A stretch of DNA of 64,000 nucleotides. It comes from DATBSL01 sp964561785 (lineage in GTDB: Bacteria > Acidobacteriota > Vicinamibacteria > Fen-336). The notes beneath the pieces are model-generated. The model was not told where the DNA came from and ran no database searches. It worked only from the letters and a program-made list of their open reading frames with translations. The position numbers and the translations under genes are program-made. Shown here one piece after another: positions 7,625-15,268 of this stretch. Position 1 is the stretch's first letter, and each line of letters begins with the position of its first letter. The stretch lies in the NCBI GenBank assembly GCA_964561785.1, contig CAZLRF010000014.1, positions 1 through 64,000 on the forward strand, read 5' to 3'.

Positions 7625-10576
7625 TCACGCGTCCCCTTCCGGCCCCCAGGCCGTGTGGGGACAGATGTCCCGGAAGGGGCACTGGGCGCAGGCCATGAAC
7701 GTCGGCTTCGCCGGGAACTCGCGGCGCCGGATGGCGGCGGCGGCGACCCGGATGCGCTCCTCGGTCGCCGCGGCCTCCTCGAGGGTGGGACGGCGAGAGG
7801 CGACGAATCCCGACTCGAGGAAGCGCAGCTCGACGCGCTCCGGCAGGCGCCCCTTCGTCCGGAGATGGGCGAGCGCGTAGATGTCGAGCTGCAGGCTCTC
7901 CTGCGCCCGCCGGTCGGCCGCCTTCTGGTCGCGCACCTCGCCGGTCTTGAAGTCGACGATCGCGACCTCGCCGCCCGTCTCGATCACGAGGTCGTAGCGG
8001 CCCTGCACCCGCGTCCTCTCGACGTCGAAGGCGAAGTCCTGCTCGACCGCGGTCGGGGCCCAGGGCGCGCGCGCCTCCTCCGCGTGGAAGCGGCGCAGCA
8101 TCGCCTCCCCCGCCCGCCGCCGCTCCTCCTCGTGCTCGCGGGAGAGGAAGCCCTCCGAGACCCAGGCGGAGCGGAAGGCCTCCACGAGGTCGTCGGCCGA
8201 GAAGGCGCGCCCGGCGAGCCGGGCCTCGAAGTGCCGCCGGACCGCCTCGTGCACGGCGTGCCCGTAGACGATCGCGTGGTGGACGAGGAGGGGCACGCGG
8301 AGCACGTGGACGTAGCGGTACTTGAGGGGGCAGGTCTCCCAGTCGTCGATCTGGGCATGGGAGAGGCGCAGCCGCTCGTCCTCGGGAATCGGGACGTCCA
8401 CCGGCGAAGGGGGCTCGGGCGCCGGAGCGTTGCGGGCGAGGGCCTCGACCGGCGAGGTCCGGCGGGGGACGGGGCGTGGCGAGGGCAGGTCGAGGGCCTC
8501 GACCACGAAGCGCGAGACCTTGCGCGCGCGGCTGGTGCCGTAGTCGGCCGCCGAGGTGAGGATGAGCTCGTCCCGGGCCCGGGTCATGGCCACGTAGAAC
8601 AGCCGCCGCTCCTCGAGCAGGTGGCCGCCCGCCCCGCCGCCCGACAGGTCCTCCTGGACGAGGGCCTCGGGCAGGGCCAGGGGGTCGCCCCGGCGCTGCA
8701 GGGGGAACTTCGACTCGGCGCAGCCCACCAGGAACACGTGGGGGAACTCGAGGCCCTTCGCCTTGTGCACGGTGAGCACGTGGACCGCGTCCTCGTCGAG
8801 GTCGGCCTCCGCCACCGCGGGGTCGTCCCCCGCCTCGCGCAGCAACTCGAGGTGGGCGACGAACGCGCCCACGCGGTCGTGCTCGGCCACGTCGCCGTAG
8901 GCCTTCACGGTCTCGAAGAAGCGGGCGATGTTCCGGACCTTCGCCTCCGCCTCGGCGGTGGCCTCCCTGGCCAGCCTTCCGAGCAGGCCCGACCACTGCA
9001 GGAAGCCGTAGAGCACCTCCCCGGTGCGCCGCCGCGGCACCTCGGCCGCGGCCCGCTCGAGATCGGCGACGAGGCGCGCCGCCGCCTCCCGCGCGCGCCC
9101 CGAGACCGACGCGAGCTCCTCGTCGTGCGGGAGCCCGCGCAGGACCTCGAGGAGCGGGCGCGACCGGCGGCGCGCGTGGTGGTTGAGGCGCAGCAGGTCG
9201 ACCTCGGGCATCGCGTAGACCTCGGAGGCGGCGAGGTAGAAGAGCGAGACCGAGTCGTCCGGGTTCGCGAGCGCGCGCAGGAACGAGACGAGCAGGCGCA
9301 CCTCCTCGCGGGCGTACAGGCCGCGGCTGCCGCTGAAGCGGTGGGGCAGGCCCGCGACGTTGAGGGCGCGCAGGAAGGGGTCGGCGTCGGCGTTGCTGCG
9401 CACCAGCACCGCGAAGTCCCGCGGCCGCGAGCCCTTCCGCACGCGCTCGTCGATCATGGCCGCGACGCCGTCGGCCTCGGCGGAGACCGTGTCGAAGTGG
9501 TGGTGGCGCACGGGGGACCCGCCCGCGCGCGGCGAGCGCAGGCGCTTGTCGATGCCCGCCATCGCCTCCAGCCGGTAGGGGTTGTTGTAGGAGACGAGCC
9601 GGGCCGCCGCGTCGAGGATCGCCTGCGTCGAGCGGTAGTTCTCGACCAGCACCACCTCCCGCGCCCCCGGGTAGACCCGCCGGAAGGCGAGCAGGTTGGC
9701 GGCGGCGGCGCCCCGCCAGCGGTAGATCGCCTGGTCGTCGTCGCCGACCACCGTCAGGTTGGCCGCCTCCCCCGCCAGCAGCTTGAGCATCTCGAGCTGG
9801 GCGTGGTTCGTGTCCTGGAACTCGTCGACGAGGACGAAGCGGTACCGCTCGCGCAGGCGCGCGAGGACGGCGGGCCGCTCGCGGAGGAGAGCGAGCGTGC
9901 GGTGGATCTGGTCCCCGAAGTCGGCGAGGCCGGCCTCGGCGAGGAGGGCCTGGTGCGCCTCGTAGAACGCGGCGAGCTCCCGCTGGGCCTCCGCCTCGTC
10001 CCGCTCCTCGTCGGTCGCGGCGGCGGCGGCCGCACTTTCGGCGAACGCGCGGTACCGGGCCGGCGAGACGTCCTCGTCCTTCGCCCGGCTCACCAGCGCG
10101 GCGAGAGCGGCGAGGTGGCGCGTCGGGTCGCCGAGCGGCCGGAAGCGGCGGAGCGGCAGGCGGAAGAGCCGCTCGCGCAGGAAGATGATCTGCTCGGGCG
10201 GGGAGAGGACGCGGAACTGCGGGTCGAGGCCCGCCTCGAGCGCGTTGTCCCGCAGCACGCGGTCGCCGAAGGCGTGAAAGGTCGAGATCGCGGTCTCCGC
10301 GTAGCCCCACGGGACGAGCTGGTCGACCCGCTCGGACATCTCCGCGGCGGCCTTCTCGGTGAACGTGAGGGCGAGGATCTCCTCGGGCCGCGCGCGCTTG
10401 GTCGCGATGAGGTGGGCGATCCGCCGGGTGAGGACGGTGGTCTTGCCGGTGCCGGCCCCGGCGATGATGAGGAGCGGCCCCTCGCCGTGGACGACCGCCG
10501 CCCTCTGGGCCTCGTTGAGGCCCTCGAGGATGCGCTCCTCGGCGGTCGGGGAGAGGGGCGAGGCGGGGACGCTCAC
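7625..10576 (-). CDS. UvrD/PcrA-type helicase fused to RecB-like Fe-S nuclease domain
   Basis: ATP-dependent 3'-5' DNA helicase-nuclease, probably acting at breaks or stalled forks like AddA/AddB. The 983-residue protein has Walker A GAGTGKT at 40-46, a superfamily 1A DEFQDTN motif near 250, VGDDDQAIYRWRGA near 275, and the late motifs VHVLTVHKAKGLEF and YVAMTRARDEL near 600-665. The C-terminal third is a PD-(D/E)XK nuclease with VAIVDFKTG. Four cysteines, C749 and C963/C966/C972 (C-x2-C-x5-C), match the 4Fe-4S site of AddB and Cas4. GTG 10576 is the start: TAAGAT lies 6 bp upstream and no Shine-Dalgarno is seen. No AddB or RecC partner adjoins it. Confidence 0.9.
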   Translation of the reverse strand: MSVPASPLSPTAEERILEGLNEAQRAAVVHGEGPLLIIAGAGTGKTTVLTRRIAHLIATKRARPEEILALTFTEKAAAEMSERVDQLVPWGYAETAISTFHAFGDRVLRDNALEAGLDPQFRVLSPPEQIIFLRERLFRLPLRRFRPLGDPTRHLAALAALVSRAKDEDVSPARYRAFAESAAAAAATDEERDEAEAQRELAAFYEAHQALLAEAGLADFGDQIHRTLALLRERPAVLARLRERYRFVLVDEFQDTNHAQLEMLKLLAGEAANLTVVGDDDQAIYRWRGAAAANLLAFRRVYPGAREVVLVENYRSTQAILDAAARLVSYNNPYRLEAMAGIDKRLRSPRAGGSPVRHHHFDTVSAEADGVAAMIDERVRKGSRPRDFAVLVRSNADADPFLRALNVAGLPHRFSGSRGLYAREEVRLLVSFLRALANPDDSVSLFYLAASEVYAMPEVDLLRLNHHARRRSRPLLEVLRGLPHDEELASVSGRAREAAARLVADLERAAAEVPRRRTGEVLYGFLQWSGLLGRLAREATAEAEAKVRNIARFFETVKAYGDVAEHDRVGAFVAHLELLREAGDDPAVAEADLDEDAVHVLTVHKAKGLEFPHVFLVGCAESKFPLQRRGDPLALPEALVQEDLSGGGAGGHLLEERRLFYVAMTRARDELILTSAADYGTSRARKVSRFVVEALDLPSPRPVPRRTSPVEALARNAPAPEPPSPVDVPIPEDERLRLSHAQIDDWETCPLKYRYVHVLRVPLLVHHAIVYGHAVHEAVRRHFEARLAGRAFSADDLVEAFRSAWVSEGFLSREHEEERRRAGEAMLRRFHAEEARAPWAPTAVEQDFAFDVERTRVQGRYDLVIETGGEVAIVDFKTGEVRDQKAADRRAQESLQLDIYALAHLRTKGRLPERVELRFLESGFVASRRPTLEEAAATEERIRVAAAAIRRREFPAKPTFMACAQCPFRDICPHTAWGPEGDA

Positions 10577-10582
10577 CCCCGA

Positions 10583-10588
10583 ATCTTA
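10583..10588 (-). promoter_or_regulatory. -10 box TAAGAT, leaderless-type, for the helicase gene
   Basis: On the minus strand TAAGAT ends 6 bp before the GTG start at 10576. A transcript would begin at the start codon. It is back to back with the TAGAAT box of the divergent DUF3179 gene, 42 bp away. Confidence 0.5.
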
Positions 10589-10630
10589 TCGGCGGCCCGG
10601 GCGTCCGGGGGTCCGACCCGGGTCGGACGC

Positions 10631-10636
10631 TAGAAT
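10631..10636 (+). promoter_or_regulatory. -10 box TAGAAT, leaderless-type, for the DUF3179 gene
   Basis: TAGAAT ends 6 bp before the GTG at 10643. The intervening CGAGGG could be a very weak Shine-Dalgarno, but the spacing suits a leaderless start. Confidence 0.5.
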
Positions 10637-10642
10637 CGAGGG

Positions 10643-11543
10643 GTGCCTCGCGTCGCTCCCGCGGGAAGGATCGCCGCCCTCGCCGTCCTCGTCCATCTGC
10701 CGTTCCTGGTCGCGGCCCCCGCCCAGGAGGCCACGAACCGCGACCAGTCCGGCTACACCGAGCTCCACGAAGAGGGTTTTCCCATCCGCCGGCGTCCTAC
10801 GGTCGTCCCCGCGGGCCAGGCGCGGCTGCGGGACGACGAGATCGTCATCGGGGTGGTGGCCGGCGGCGAGGCGCGGGCCTACCCCGTCAACCAGATGTGG
10901 AGGCCCGAGAACGAGGTGCTCAACGACACGCTCGGAGCGACGCCGATCGCGGCGACGTGGTGCCCGGTCGCCCACAGCGCGGTCGTGTACGAGCGCCGGA
11001 TCGAGGGGGCGCAGCCCGGGGGCGCGCCGCCCGAGCTCGGCGCGGTCGGCCTCGAAAACGGCGTCTTCATCCTCTACGACAGCACGACCCGGTCGTGGTG
11101 GAGCCAGGTGGCGGGGCGCGGCGTGCGAGGGCCGATGGAGGGCCGGGACCTGGCCCGGCGGCCGTCGACGCTGACCACCTGGGGGGTGTGGCGGCGCCTC
11201 CACCCGGAAACCACCGTCTTCGTCGACCCGGTCCGGGAGAGCCGGCGGCGCTTCACGGAGGAGACGCTCAGCCGGATCACGCTGGGCGGGCGCGGGCCCG
11301 TCGTGAACGAGGACCTCGTCCTCGGCGTGGAGGTGGGAGGAGCGGCGCGCGCGTACGTCCTGCGGGAGCTGGTCCTCGAGAGGGTGGTGAACGACTCCGT
11401 CGGAGGCGAGCCGGTGGTGGTCCAGGTCGCCGAGGACCAGGTCACGGCCACGGCCTGGCGTCGCACGCTCGAGGGCCGCACGCTGACGTTCACGGCCGCC
11501 CCCGGCGACCGGATGACCGACCGGGAGACCGGCTCGACCTGGG
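10643..11543 (+). CDS. DUF3179-domain exported protein, 5' part (interrupted by assembly gap)
   Basis: Function unknown. The first 26 residues look like a secretion signal ending near AAPAQEA. The rest matches the DUF3179 pattern: GEARAYPVNQMWRPENEVLND near 75-95, then TPIAATWCPVAHSAVVYERR, in which the family has a conserved cysteine, and ENGVFILYDSTTRSWWSQV. A second, similar half begins near residue 235 (VVNEDLVLGVEVGGAARAY, VVNDSVGG). This internal repetition may itself be a domain duplication. The reading frame runs into the N block after 300 codons. It is transcribed alone, divergent from the helicase. Confidence 0.75.
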
Positions 11544-11643
11544 NNNNNNNNNNNNNNNNNNNNNNNNNNNNNNNNNNNNNNNNNNNNNNNNNNNNNNNNN
11601 NNNNNNNNNNNNNNNNNNNNNNNNNNNNNNNNNNNNNNNNNNN
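11544..11643. other. Assembly gap of 100 N
   Basis: Exactly 100 undetermined bases, the conventional length for a scaffold gap of unknown size. It falls inside the DUF3179 gene, so the true spacing and frame across it cannot be read. Confidence 0.98.
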
Positions 11644-11832
11644 TTCACGTACGCGCTGTGGTACGCGTGGCGGAGCCAGCATCCCGAGACGAGCCGGTGG
11701 GGAGCGGAGGCGGCTCAGACGCCCAGCAGCGACCTCTCGACTTCCCCGCCACCGCAGTGGCGGAAGAGGGTCTCGGCCGTCCGGTCGAGGACCCCGCGAA
11801 GGCGCGCGGCGGGGAACCCGCCGGGGGCGTAG
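11644..11832 (+). CDS. DUF3179 protein, probable 3' part after the gap
   Basis: The first 19 codons after the gap read FTYALWYAWRSQHPETSRW, the kind of sequence that ends DUF3179 proteins (aromatic residues, then a His-Pro-(Asp/Glu)-Thr motif). It therefore very probably continues the gene at 10643. The frame then stays open to a TAG at 11832, adding about 43 low-complexity residues and overlapping the minus-strand gene by 118 bp. The real protein may end earlier if there is a frame error near the gap. Confidence 0.55.
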   Translation, partial: FTYALWYAWRSQHPETSRWGAEAAQTPSSDLSTSPPPQWRKRVSAVRSRTPRRRAAGNPPGA

Positions 11833-12380
11833 GCGACGACGAGGGCGGCGCGGGTGTCGAGCGTGATCGAGGTGCGCAGCGAGTCCGAAGTGGGGTTCCC
11901 GAACGGGCCCTCGGAGTCGACGAGGACCGGGCGCCCCTCGACGTTCACGGCCCCCTTCCGGATCCCCTCGTACGCCTCGCCCGGCGCGCCCATCCGCAGC
12001 AGCACCGGCGGCCGCACCCGGTCGAGGTCGTACAGGCCGAACGGCAGCTGCTCCCGCAGCGACACGAGGTTGAGCGCGTCGACCAGGGTGTTGATCCGAT
12101 AGAGGGCCTCGCCCCTCAGGGCCCGGCGCAGCAGCGCCTCGTTCGAGGGCCGCGTCTTCGTCGGGTCGATCCCGAGGGCCTTGTACAGGGCCCGCGCCTC
12201 TCCCGCCCCGGGCACCTCCGAGCTGCGCCCCCCGCCGTGGCGCTCGCGGAGCGAGGCGCACGTCGCGTCGACGTCCGCGTCGAGGCCCGGGTCCCGCTCG
12301 CGCACCGAGACGCCCTCGAGCACCAGCACCCCGACGCGCACGCGCGGCGCGAGCTCGGGCGCGACACGGAAGTCGATCAT
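11715..12380 (-). CDS. Free-standing B3/B4 tRNA-binding domain protein
   Basis: A 221-residue protein resembling the B3/B4 domain of the phenylalanyl-tRNA synthetase beta chain, the domain that edits mischarged tRNA. Free-standing copies are widespread, but their role is not settled. Typical pieces are GEARALYKALGIDPTKTRPSNEALLRR near 75-100, INTLVDALNLVSLREQLPFGLYDLD near 115-140, and the closing GPFGNPTSDSLRTSITLDTR. It is the last gene of a TPR-CRTAC1-B3/B4 unit: its ATG overlaps the CRTAC1 stop as ATGA. The association with two exported proteins is odd, since this protein has no signal peptide. Confidence 0.8.
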   Translation of the reverse strand: MIDFRVAPELAPRVRVGVLVLEGVSVRERDPGLDADVDATCASLRERHGGGRSSEVPGAGEARALYKALGIDPTKTRPSNEALLRRALRGEALYRINTLVDALNLVSLREQLPFGLYDLDRVRPPVLLRMGAPGEAYEGIRKGAVNVEGRPVLVDSEGPFGNPTSDSLRTSITLDTRAALVVAYAPGGFPAARLRGVLDRTAETLFRHCGGGEVERSLLGV

Positions 12381-14044
12381 GGACCCACCCCCCCTCCCTC
12401 GGTGATCGTCACGTAGCGTCCCCCTTCGACGGGACCGAGCCTGTCCACGTGCCCGCTCGGCCAGCGGATCTCGACCCCGTCCGCACGAGCGAGGTCCCCG
12501 AGGCCGAAGAGGAGCCGCGGGTCGGACGAGGTGAGGTAGCTCGCGCCGCCGACCCGGGCCCGGACCTGTGTCCGCCCCCCGGCGGTCACGGCGACCCGCG
12601 CCCCGATCGCATCGGTCCCGCTCCTCGTCCCCACGAGGCGGATCCCCAGCCACCTCCTCCGGTCGCCCCCGTCGTTGCGCAGGAGCCGCGGGGGCTCGCC
12701 CACGGTGAGCAGCAGCACGTCGGGGTCGCCGTCGTTGTCGTAGTCGGCCACCGCCACCCCCCGCCCCACCCGTGGGGGCCGCAGCGCCTCGCCCCTCTCG
12801 GGCGCCACGTTCCGGAAGCGGCCCCCCTCGTTCTCGAAGAGGAACGGCGGCTCCGCGTAGCGCACGTCCGGCCAGACCTTCGCCACCGGGGCGAAGGGGT
12901 GTCCGGAGGCCACGAAGAGGTCGGGGTCGCGGTCGTTGTCGTAGTCGAGGAAGCGGGCGCCGAACGAGCTCACCTTGAACATGGCCATGCTCAGGCCCAG
13001 CGGGGCGCCGCGGTCCGCGAAGGACATCCCTCCCTGGTTGAGGTGGAGGAACGTCCCCTGCGCGTTGAAGTTCGTCACGAGGAGGTCGAGCCGGCCGTCC
13101 CCGTCCACGTCCTCGGCGTCGGTCGACATCGCCCCCGTCGTGCGCCCGGCGGGGTCGAACGCCACCTCCGCTTCGAGGGCCACGTCGCGCAGCCGCCCGT
13201 CGCCGAGGTTCCGGAAGAGGAAGTTCGGGGCCGAGTCGTTCGTCTGGAAGACGTCGACCCACCCGTCGTCGTCGAGGTCGGCGGCCACGACCCCCATGCC
13301 CTTGCCCACGAGGTTCGCGATGCCCGCCTTGCCGCTCGCGTCCTCGAAGCTCCCGTCCCCGCGGTTGCGGTAGAGGACGCTCGGCTGACCCCGGAACTTC
13401 GCGATGGTGCAGAAGGGGTGCTCGTCGATCATGTCGCAGGGGTAGGAGCCCTCCTTCTCCGGCTCGAACTGGAGGTAGTTGGAGACGAAGAGGTCGGCCC
13501 GGCCGTCACGGTCGTAGTCGAGAAAGGTCGCGCTGCAGCCCCAGAGCCGGTTGTCCGCCCCGGCCCGCGCGGTCACGTCGCGGAAGGTCCCGTCGCCCTG
13601 GTTGCGGTAGAGGACGCTCTCGCCGTAGGCGCTGACGAAGACGTCGCTCCGGCCGTCGCCGTCGTAGTCGGCCACGGCGAGGCCCATGCCCCGCCGCAGG
13701 CCCCGCAGGCCCGCCCTCTGGGTCACGTCCGTGAACGTGCCGTCGCGGTTGTTGCGGTACAGAGCGTCCCCGACCGCCCGGCCGTCGGCCTGGGGGCGGG
13801 TCGAGTACGAGACGAGGTAGAGGTCCAGCCAGCCGTCGCCGTCGTAGTCGAGAAAGCCTCCCCCGCCTCCCATCGTCTCGACGAGGTTGAAGCCCCGCAG
13901 GGCGAGCTGCCGGATCCCCCACCGCAGGCCCGCCTCCTCGGTGACGTCGACGAGCACGGGGGGGGCGGGGGGCGACGGCGCGGCCGCGAGCAGTCCGCCC
14001 GCCGCGGCCAACCCGAGCAGAGAGGCGACGAGAGCCCGCGTCAC
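12377..14044 (-). CDS. CRTAC1 family protein (FG-GAP/VCBS repeats plus ASPIC/UnbV domain)
   Basis: Exported 555-residue protein predicted to form a calcium-binding beta-propeller. After a signal peptide (MTRALVASLLGLAAAGG) there are seven Asp-rich loops of the DxDxDG type between residues 65 and 440: DYDGDGWLDL, DYDGDGRSDV, DYDRDGRADL, DLDDDGWVDV, DVDGDGRLDL, DYDNDRDPDL and DYDNDGDPDV. Each is followed by a phenylalanine-rich repeat such as LYRNNRDGTFTDVT. The last 100 residues form the ASPIC/UnbV domain (GASYLTSSDPRLLFGLG, then EIRWPSGHVD). Such proteins are common in Acidobacteriota and Planctomycetes, with roles in adhesion or polymer binding suspected but unproven. The GTG at 14044 overlaps the TPR gene stop as GTGA. 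Confidence 0.88.
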   Translation of the reverse strand: MTRALVASLLGLAAAGGLLAAAPSPPAPPVLVDVTEEAGLRWGIRQLALRGFNLVETMGGGGGFLDYDGDGWLDLYLVSYSTRPQADGRAVGDALYRNNRDGTFTDVTQRAGLRGLRRGMGLAVADYDGDGRSDVFVSAYGESVLYRNQGDGTFRDVTARAGADNRLWGCSATFLDYDRDGRADLFVSNYLQFEPEKEGSYPCDMIDEHPFCTIAKFRGQPSVLYRNRGDGSFEDASGKAGIANLVGKGMGVVAADLDDDGWVDVFQTNDSAPNFLFRNLGDGRLRDVALEAEVAFDPAGRTTGAMSTDAEDVDGDGRLDLLVTNFNAQGTFLHLNQGGMSFADRGAPLGLSMAMFKVSSFGARFLDYDNDRDPDLFVASGHPFAPVAKVWPDVRYAEPPFLFENEGGRFRNVAPERGEALRPPRVGRGVAVADYDNDGDPDVLLLTVGEPPRLLRNDGGDRRRWLGIRLVGTRSGTDAIGARVAVTAGGRTQVRARVGGASYLTSSDPRLLFGLGDLARADGVEIRWPSGHVDRLGPVEGGRYVTITEGGGVGP

Positions 14045-15168
14045 GGCCCCTCGGCCGGGTCCGTCCCGGGCTTGCGGCGGCGGGCGGCGTCGAGCGTGCG
14101 GAAGACCTGGCGCGCCCCCTCGGCGTCCCGGTCGCGCCCGGCCCGCGCGTAGGCCTTGCCGAGATGGAGGAAGGTCTCGGGGACGTTCGGGGCGAGCTTC
14201 GCCGCTTTCTCGAGCTCGGCGACGCCGCGTGCGACGTCCCCGGTCTCCACGAGCGCCCGGCCGAGCGCGAGGTGCGAGGCGAAGACCTCCGGGGCGAGGC
14301 GGACGGCGGTCTCGGCCGCGGACAACGCCCCTCCCGGGTCCCCGTACTGCAGGAGCGTGAAGGCGAGCTCGAGGTGAGCGAGGGCGTGGTCCGGGAACAG
14401 CTCCGTCTCCCGCCGAAAGGCGGCCGGGGCCTCGGGCGCGCCCTGCTGGGCGAGGACGAGGCCATAGCCGTAATGGAGGTGGCGCTCGGCGGGGCGGCGC
14501 TCGAGCAGGGCCTCGAAGCGGCGTCGCGCCTCGTCGGTCCGTCGGGCGAGCCAGGAGCAGTAGGCGCGCCCGGCCTCGGCGAGAAAAGGGCGCTCGGCGG
14601 CGGGCACCTCGTCGGGAAGGGCCGGCCGCCGCAGGAGCACGAGCCCGCAGGCGTCGGCGAGCTCGGGCCTCTCCGCCTGGGAGCGCACGAGCCGCCCGAG
14701 GGGGACGAGGGCCTCCTCGAAGCGCCCGGCCCGGGCGAGCAGGAGGGCCTGGTGGTAGAGGGTCACCCGCTCCATGGCCTCGCTCTCGAGGGGGGGCAGG
14801 GAGAGCCCCTTCTCCAGGTGGGCGAGGGCGGAGGCGTATTCCTGAAGCCGCGCCTCGCACAGGCCCCGCAGGGCCCAGGCCGAGCCGGCCTTCGGCTGCA
14901 GGGCGACGAGCTTGCGGAACGAGTCCCGGCACTCGGCGTGGCGGTCCTGCTCGTAGGCGAGCGTGCCGAGGTACCACAGCCCCTCGGCCCACCGGGGCCG
15001 GAGGCGCAGGGCCTCCCGGTAGAGGCGGGATGCCTCGTCGAGGCGGCCCTCCTCCCGGGCCGTGGCGGCCCGGCGGGCGAGCGCGTCGAAGGTCTCCCCC
15101 CGGAGATCGCCCGCGAGGACGAGGACGCTCACCGCGAGGGCCGGGGCGAGACGGGCGCACAGAGCCAC
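14041..15168 (-). CDS. Exported TPR-repeat protein, paralogue A
   Basis: A 375-residue protein with a signal peptide (hydrophobic residues 5-21, then GDLRGETF) followed by about eight tetratricopeptide repeats, a scaffold for protein contacts. It is clearly paralogous to the product of 22805-23983: both begin the mature part with GE(T/S)FD-x-ARRAA-x-AR and share the unusual LPDEVP/LPSEVP and YGYGL/YAYGV segments. The GTG at 15168 is chosen because the signal peptide begins there and TATAAT lies 9 bp upstream. It leads a three-gene unit with the CRTAC1 and B3/B4 genes and is divergent from the first VWFA gene. Confidence 0.82.
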   Translation of the reverse strand: MALCARLAPALAVSVLVLAGDLRGETFDALARRAATAREEGRLDEASRLYREALRLRPRWAEGLWYLGTLAYEQDRHAECRDSFRKLVALQPKAGSAWALRGLCEARLQEYASALAHLEKGLSLPPLESEAMERVTLYHQALLLARAGRFEEALVPLGRLVRSQAERPELADACGLVLLRRPALPDEVPAAERPFLAEAGRAYCSWLARRTDEARRRFEALLERRPAERHLHYGYGLVLAQQGAPEAPAAFRRETELFPDHALAHLELAFTLLQYGDPGGALSAAETAVRLAPEVFASHLALGRALVETGDVARGVAELEKAAKLAPNVPETFLHLGKAYARAGRDRDAEGARQVFRTLDAARRRKPGTDPAEGP

Positions 15169-15177
15169 TGCGACTGG

Positions 15178-15183
15178 ATTATA
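15178..15183 (-). promoter_or_regulatory. -10 box TATAAT for the TPR-CRTAC1-B3/B4 unit
   Basis: A consensus TATAAT stands 9 bp before the GTG at 15168 on the minus strand, so the untranslated leader would be only about 2-3 nt. The region 16-18 bp upstream is GC-rich and offers no -35 match. Confidence 0.6.
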
Positions 15184-15190
15184 CGGCCCG

Positions 15191-15220
15191 TTGACGGGGC
15201 GCCCGGGGCCCGCATACGCT
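15191..15220 (+). promoter_or_regulatory. Sigma70-like promoter for the first VWFA gene
   Basis: TTGACG at 15191-15196 and TACGCT at 15215-15220 are 18 bp apart. The expected start near 15227 leaves a leader of about 40 nt containing GGAAGGAG at 15252-15259, a good Shine-Dalgarno for the ATG at 15269. Confidence 0.5.
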
Positions 15221-15268
15221 CCCTGCGTCGGCCGCGGGTGGAGTGCGCGGCCGGAAGGAGCTCTCGCG

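Noticed and set aside
7334..10633. An open frame of about 1100 codons opposite the helicase
   Set aside because: Same cause: third-position GC bias keeps the antisense frame open; no family motif is present.
13949..13963. Runs of eight and six G in the CRTAC1 signal region as a phase-variable switch
   Set aside because: The tracts are interrupted and shorter than the selA run, and a frame change there was not indicated.
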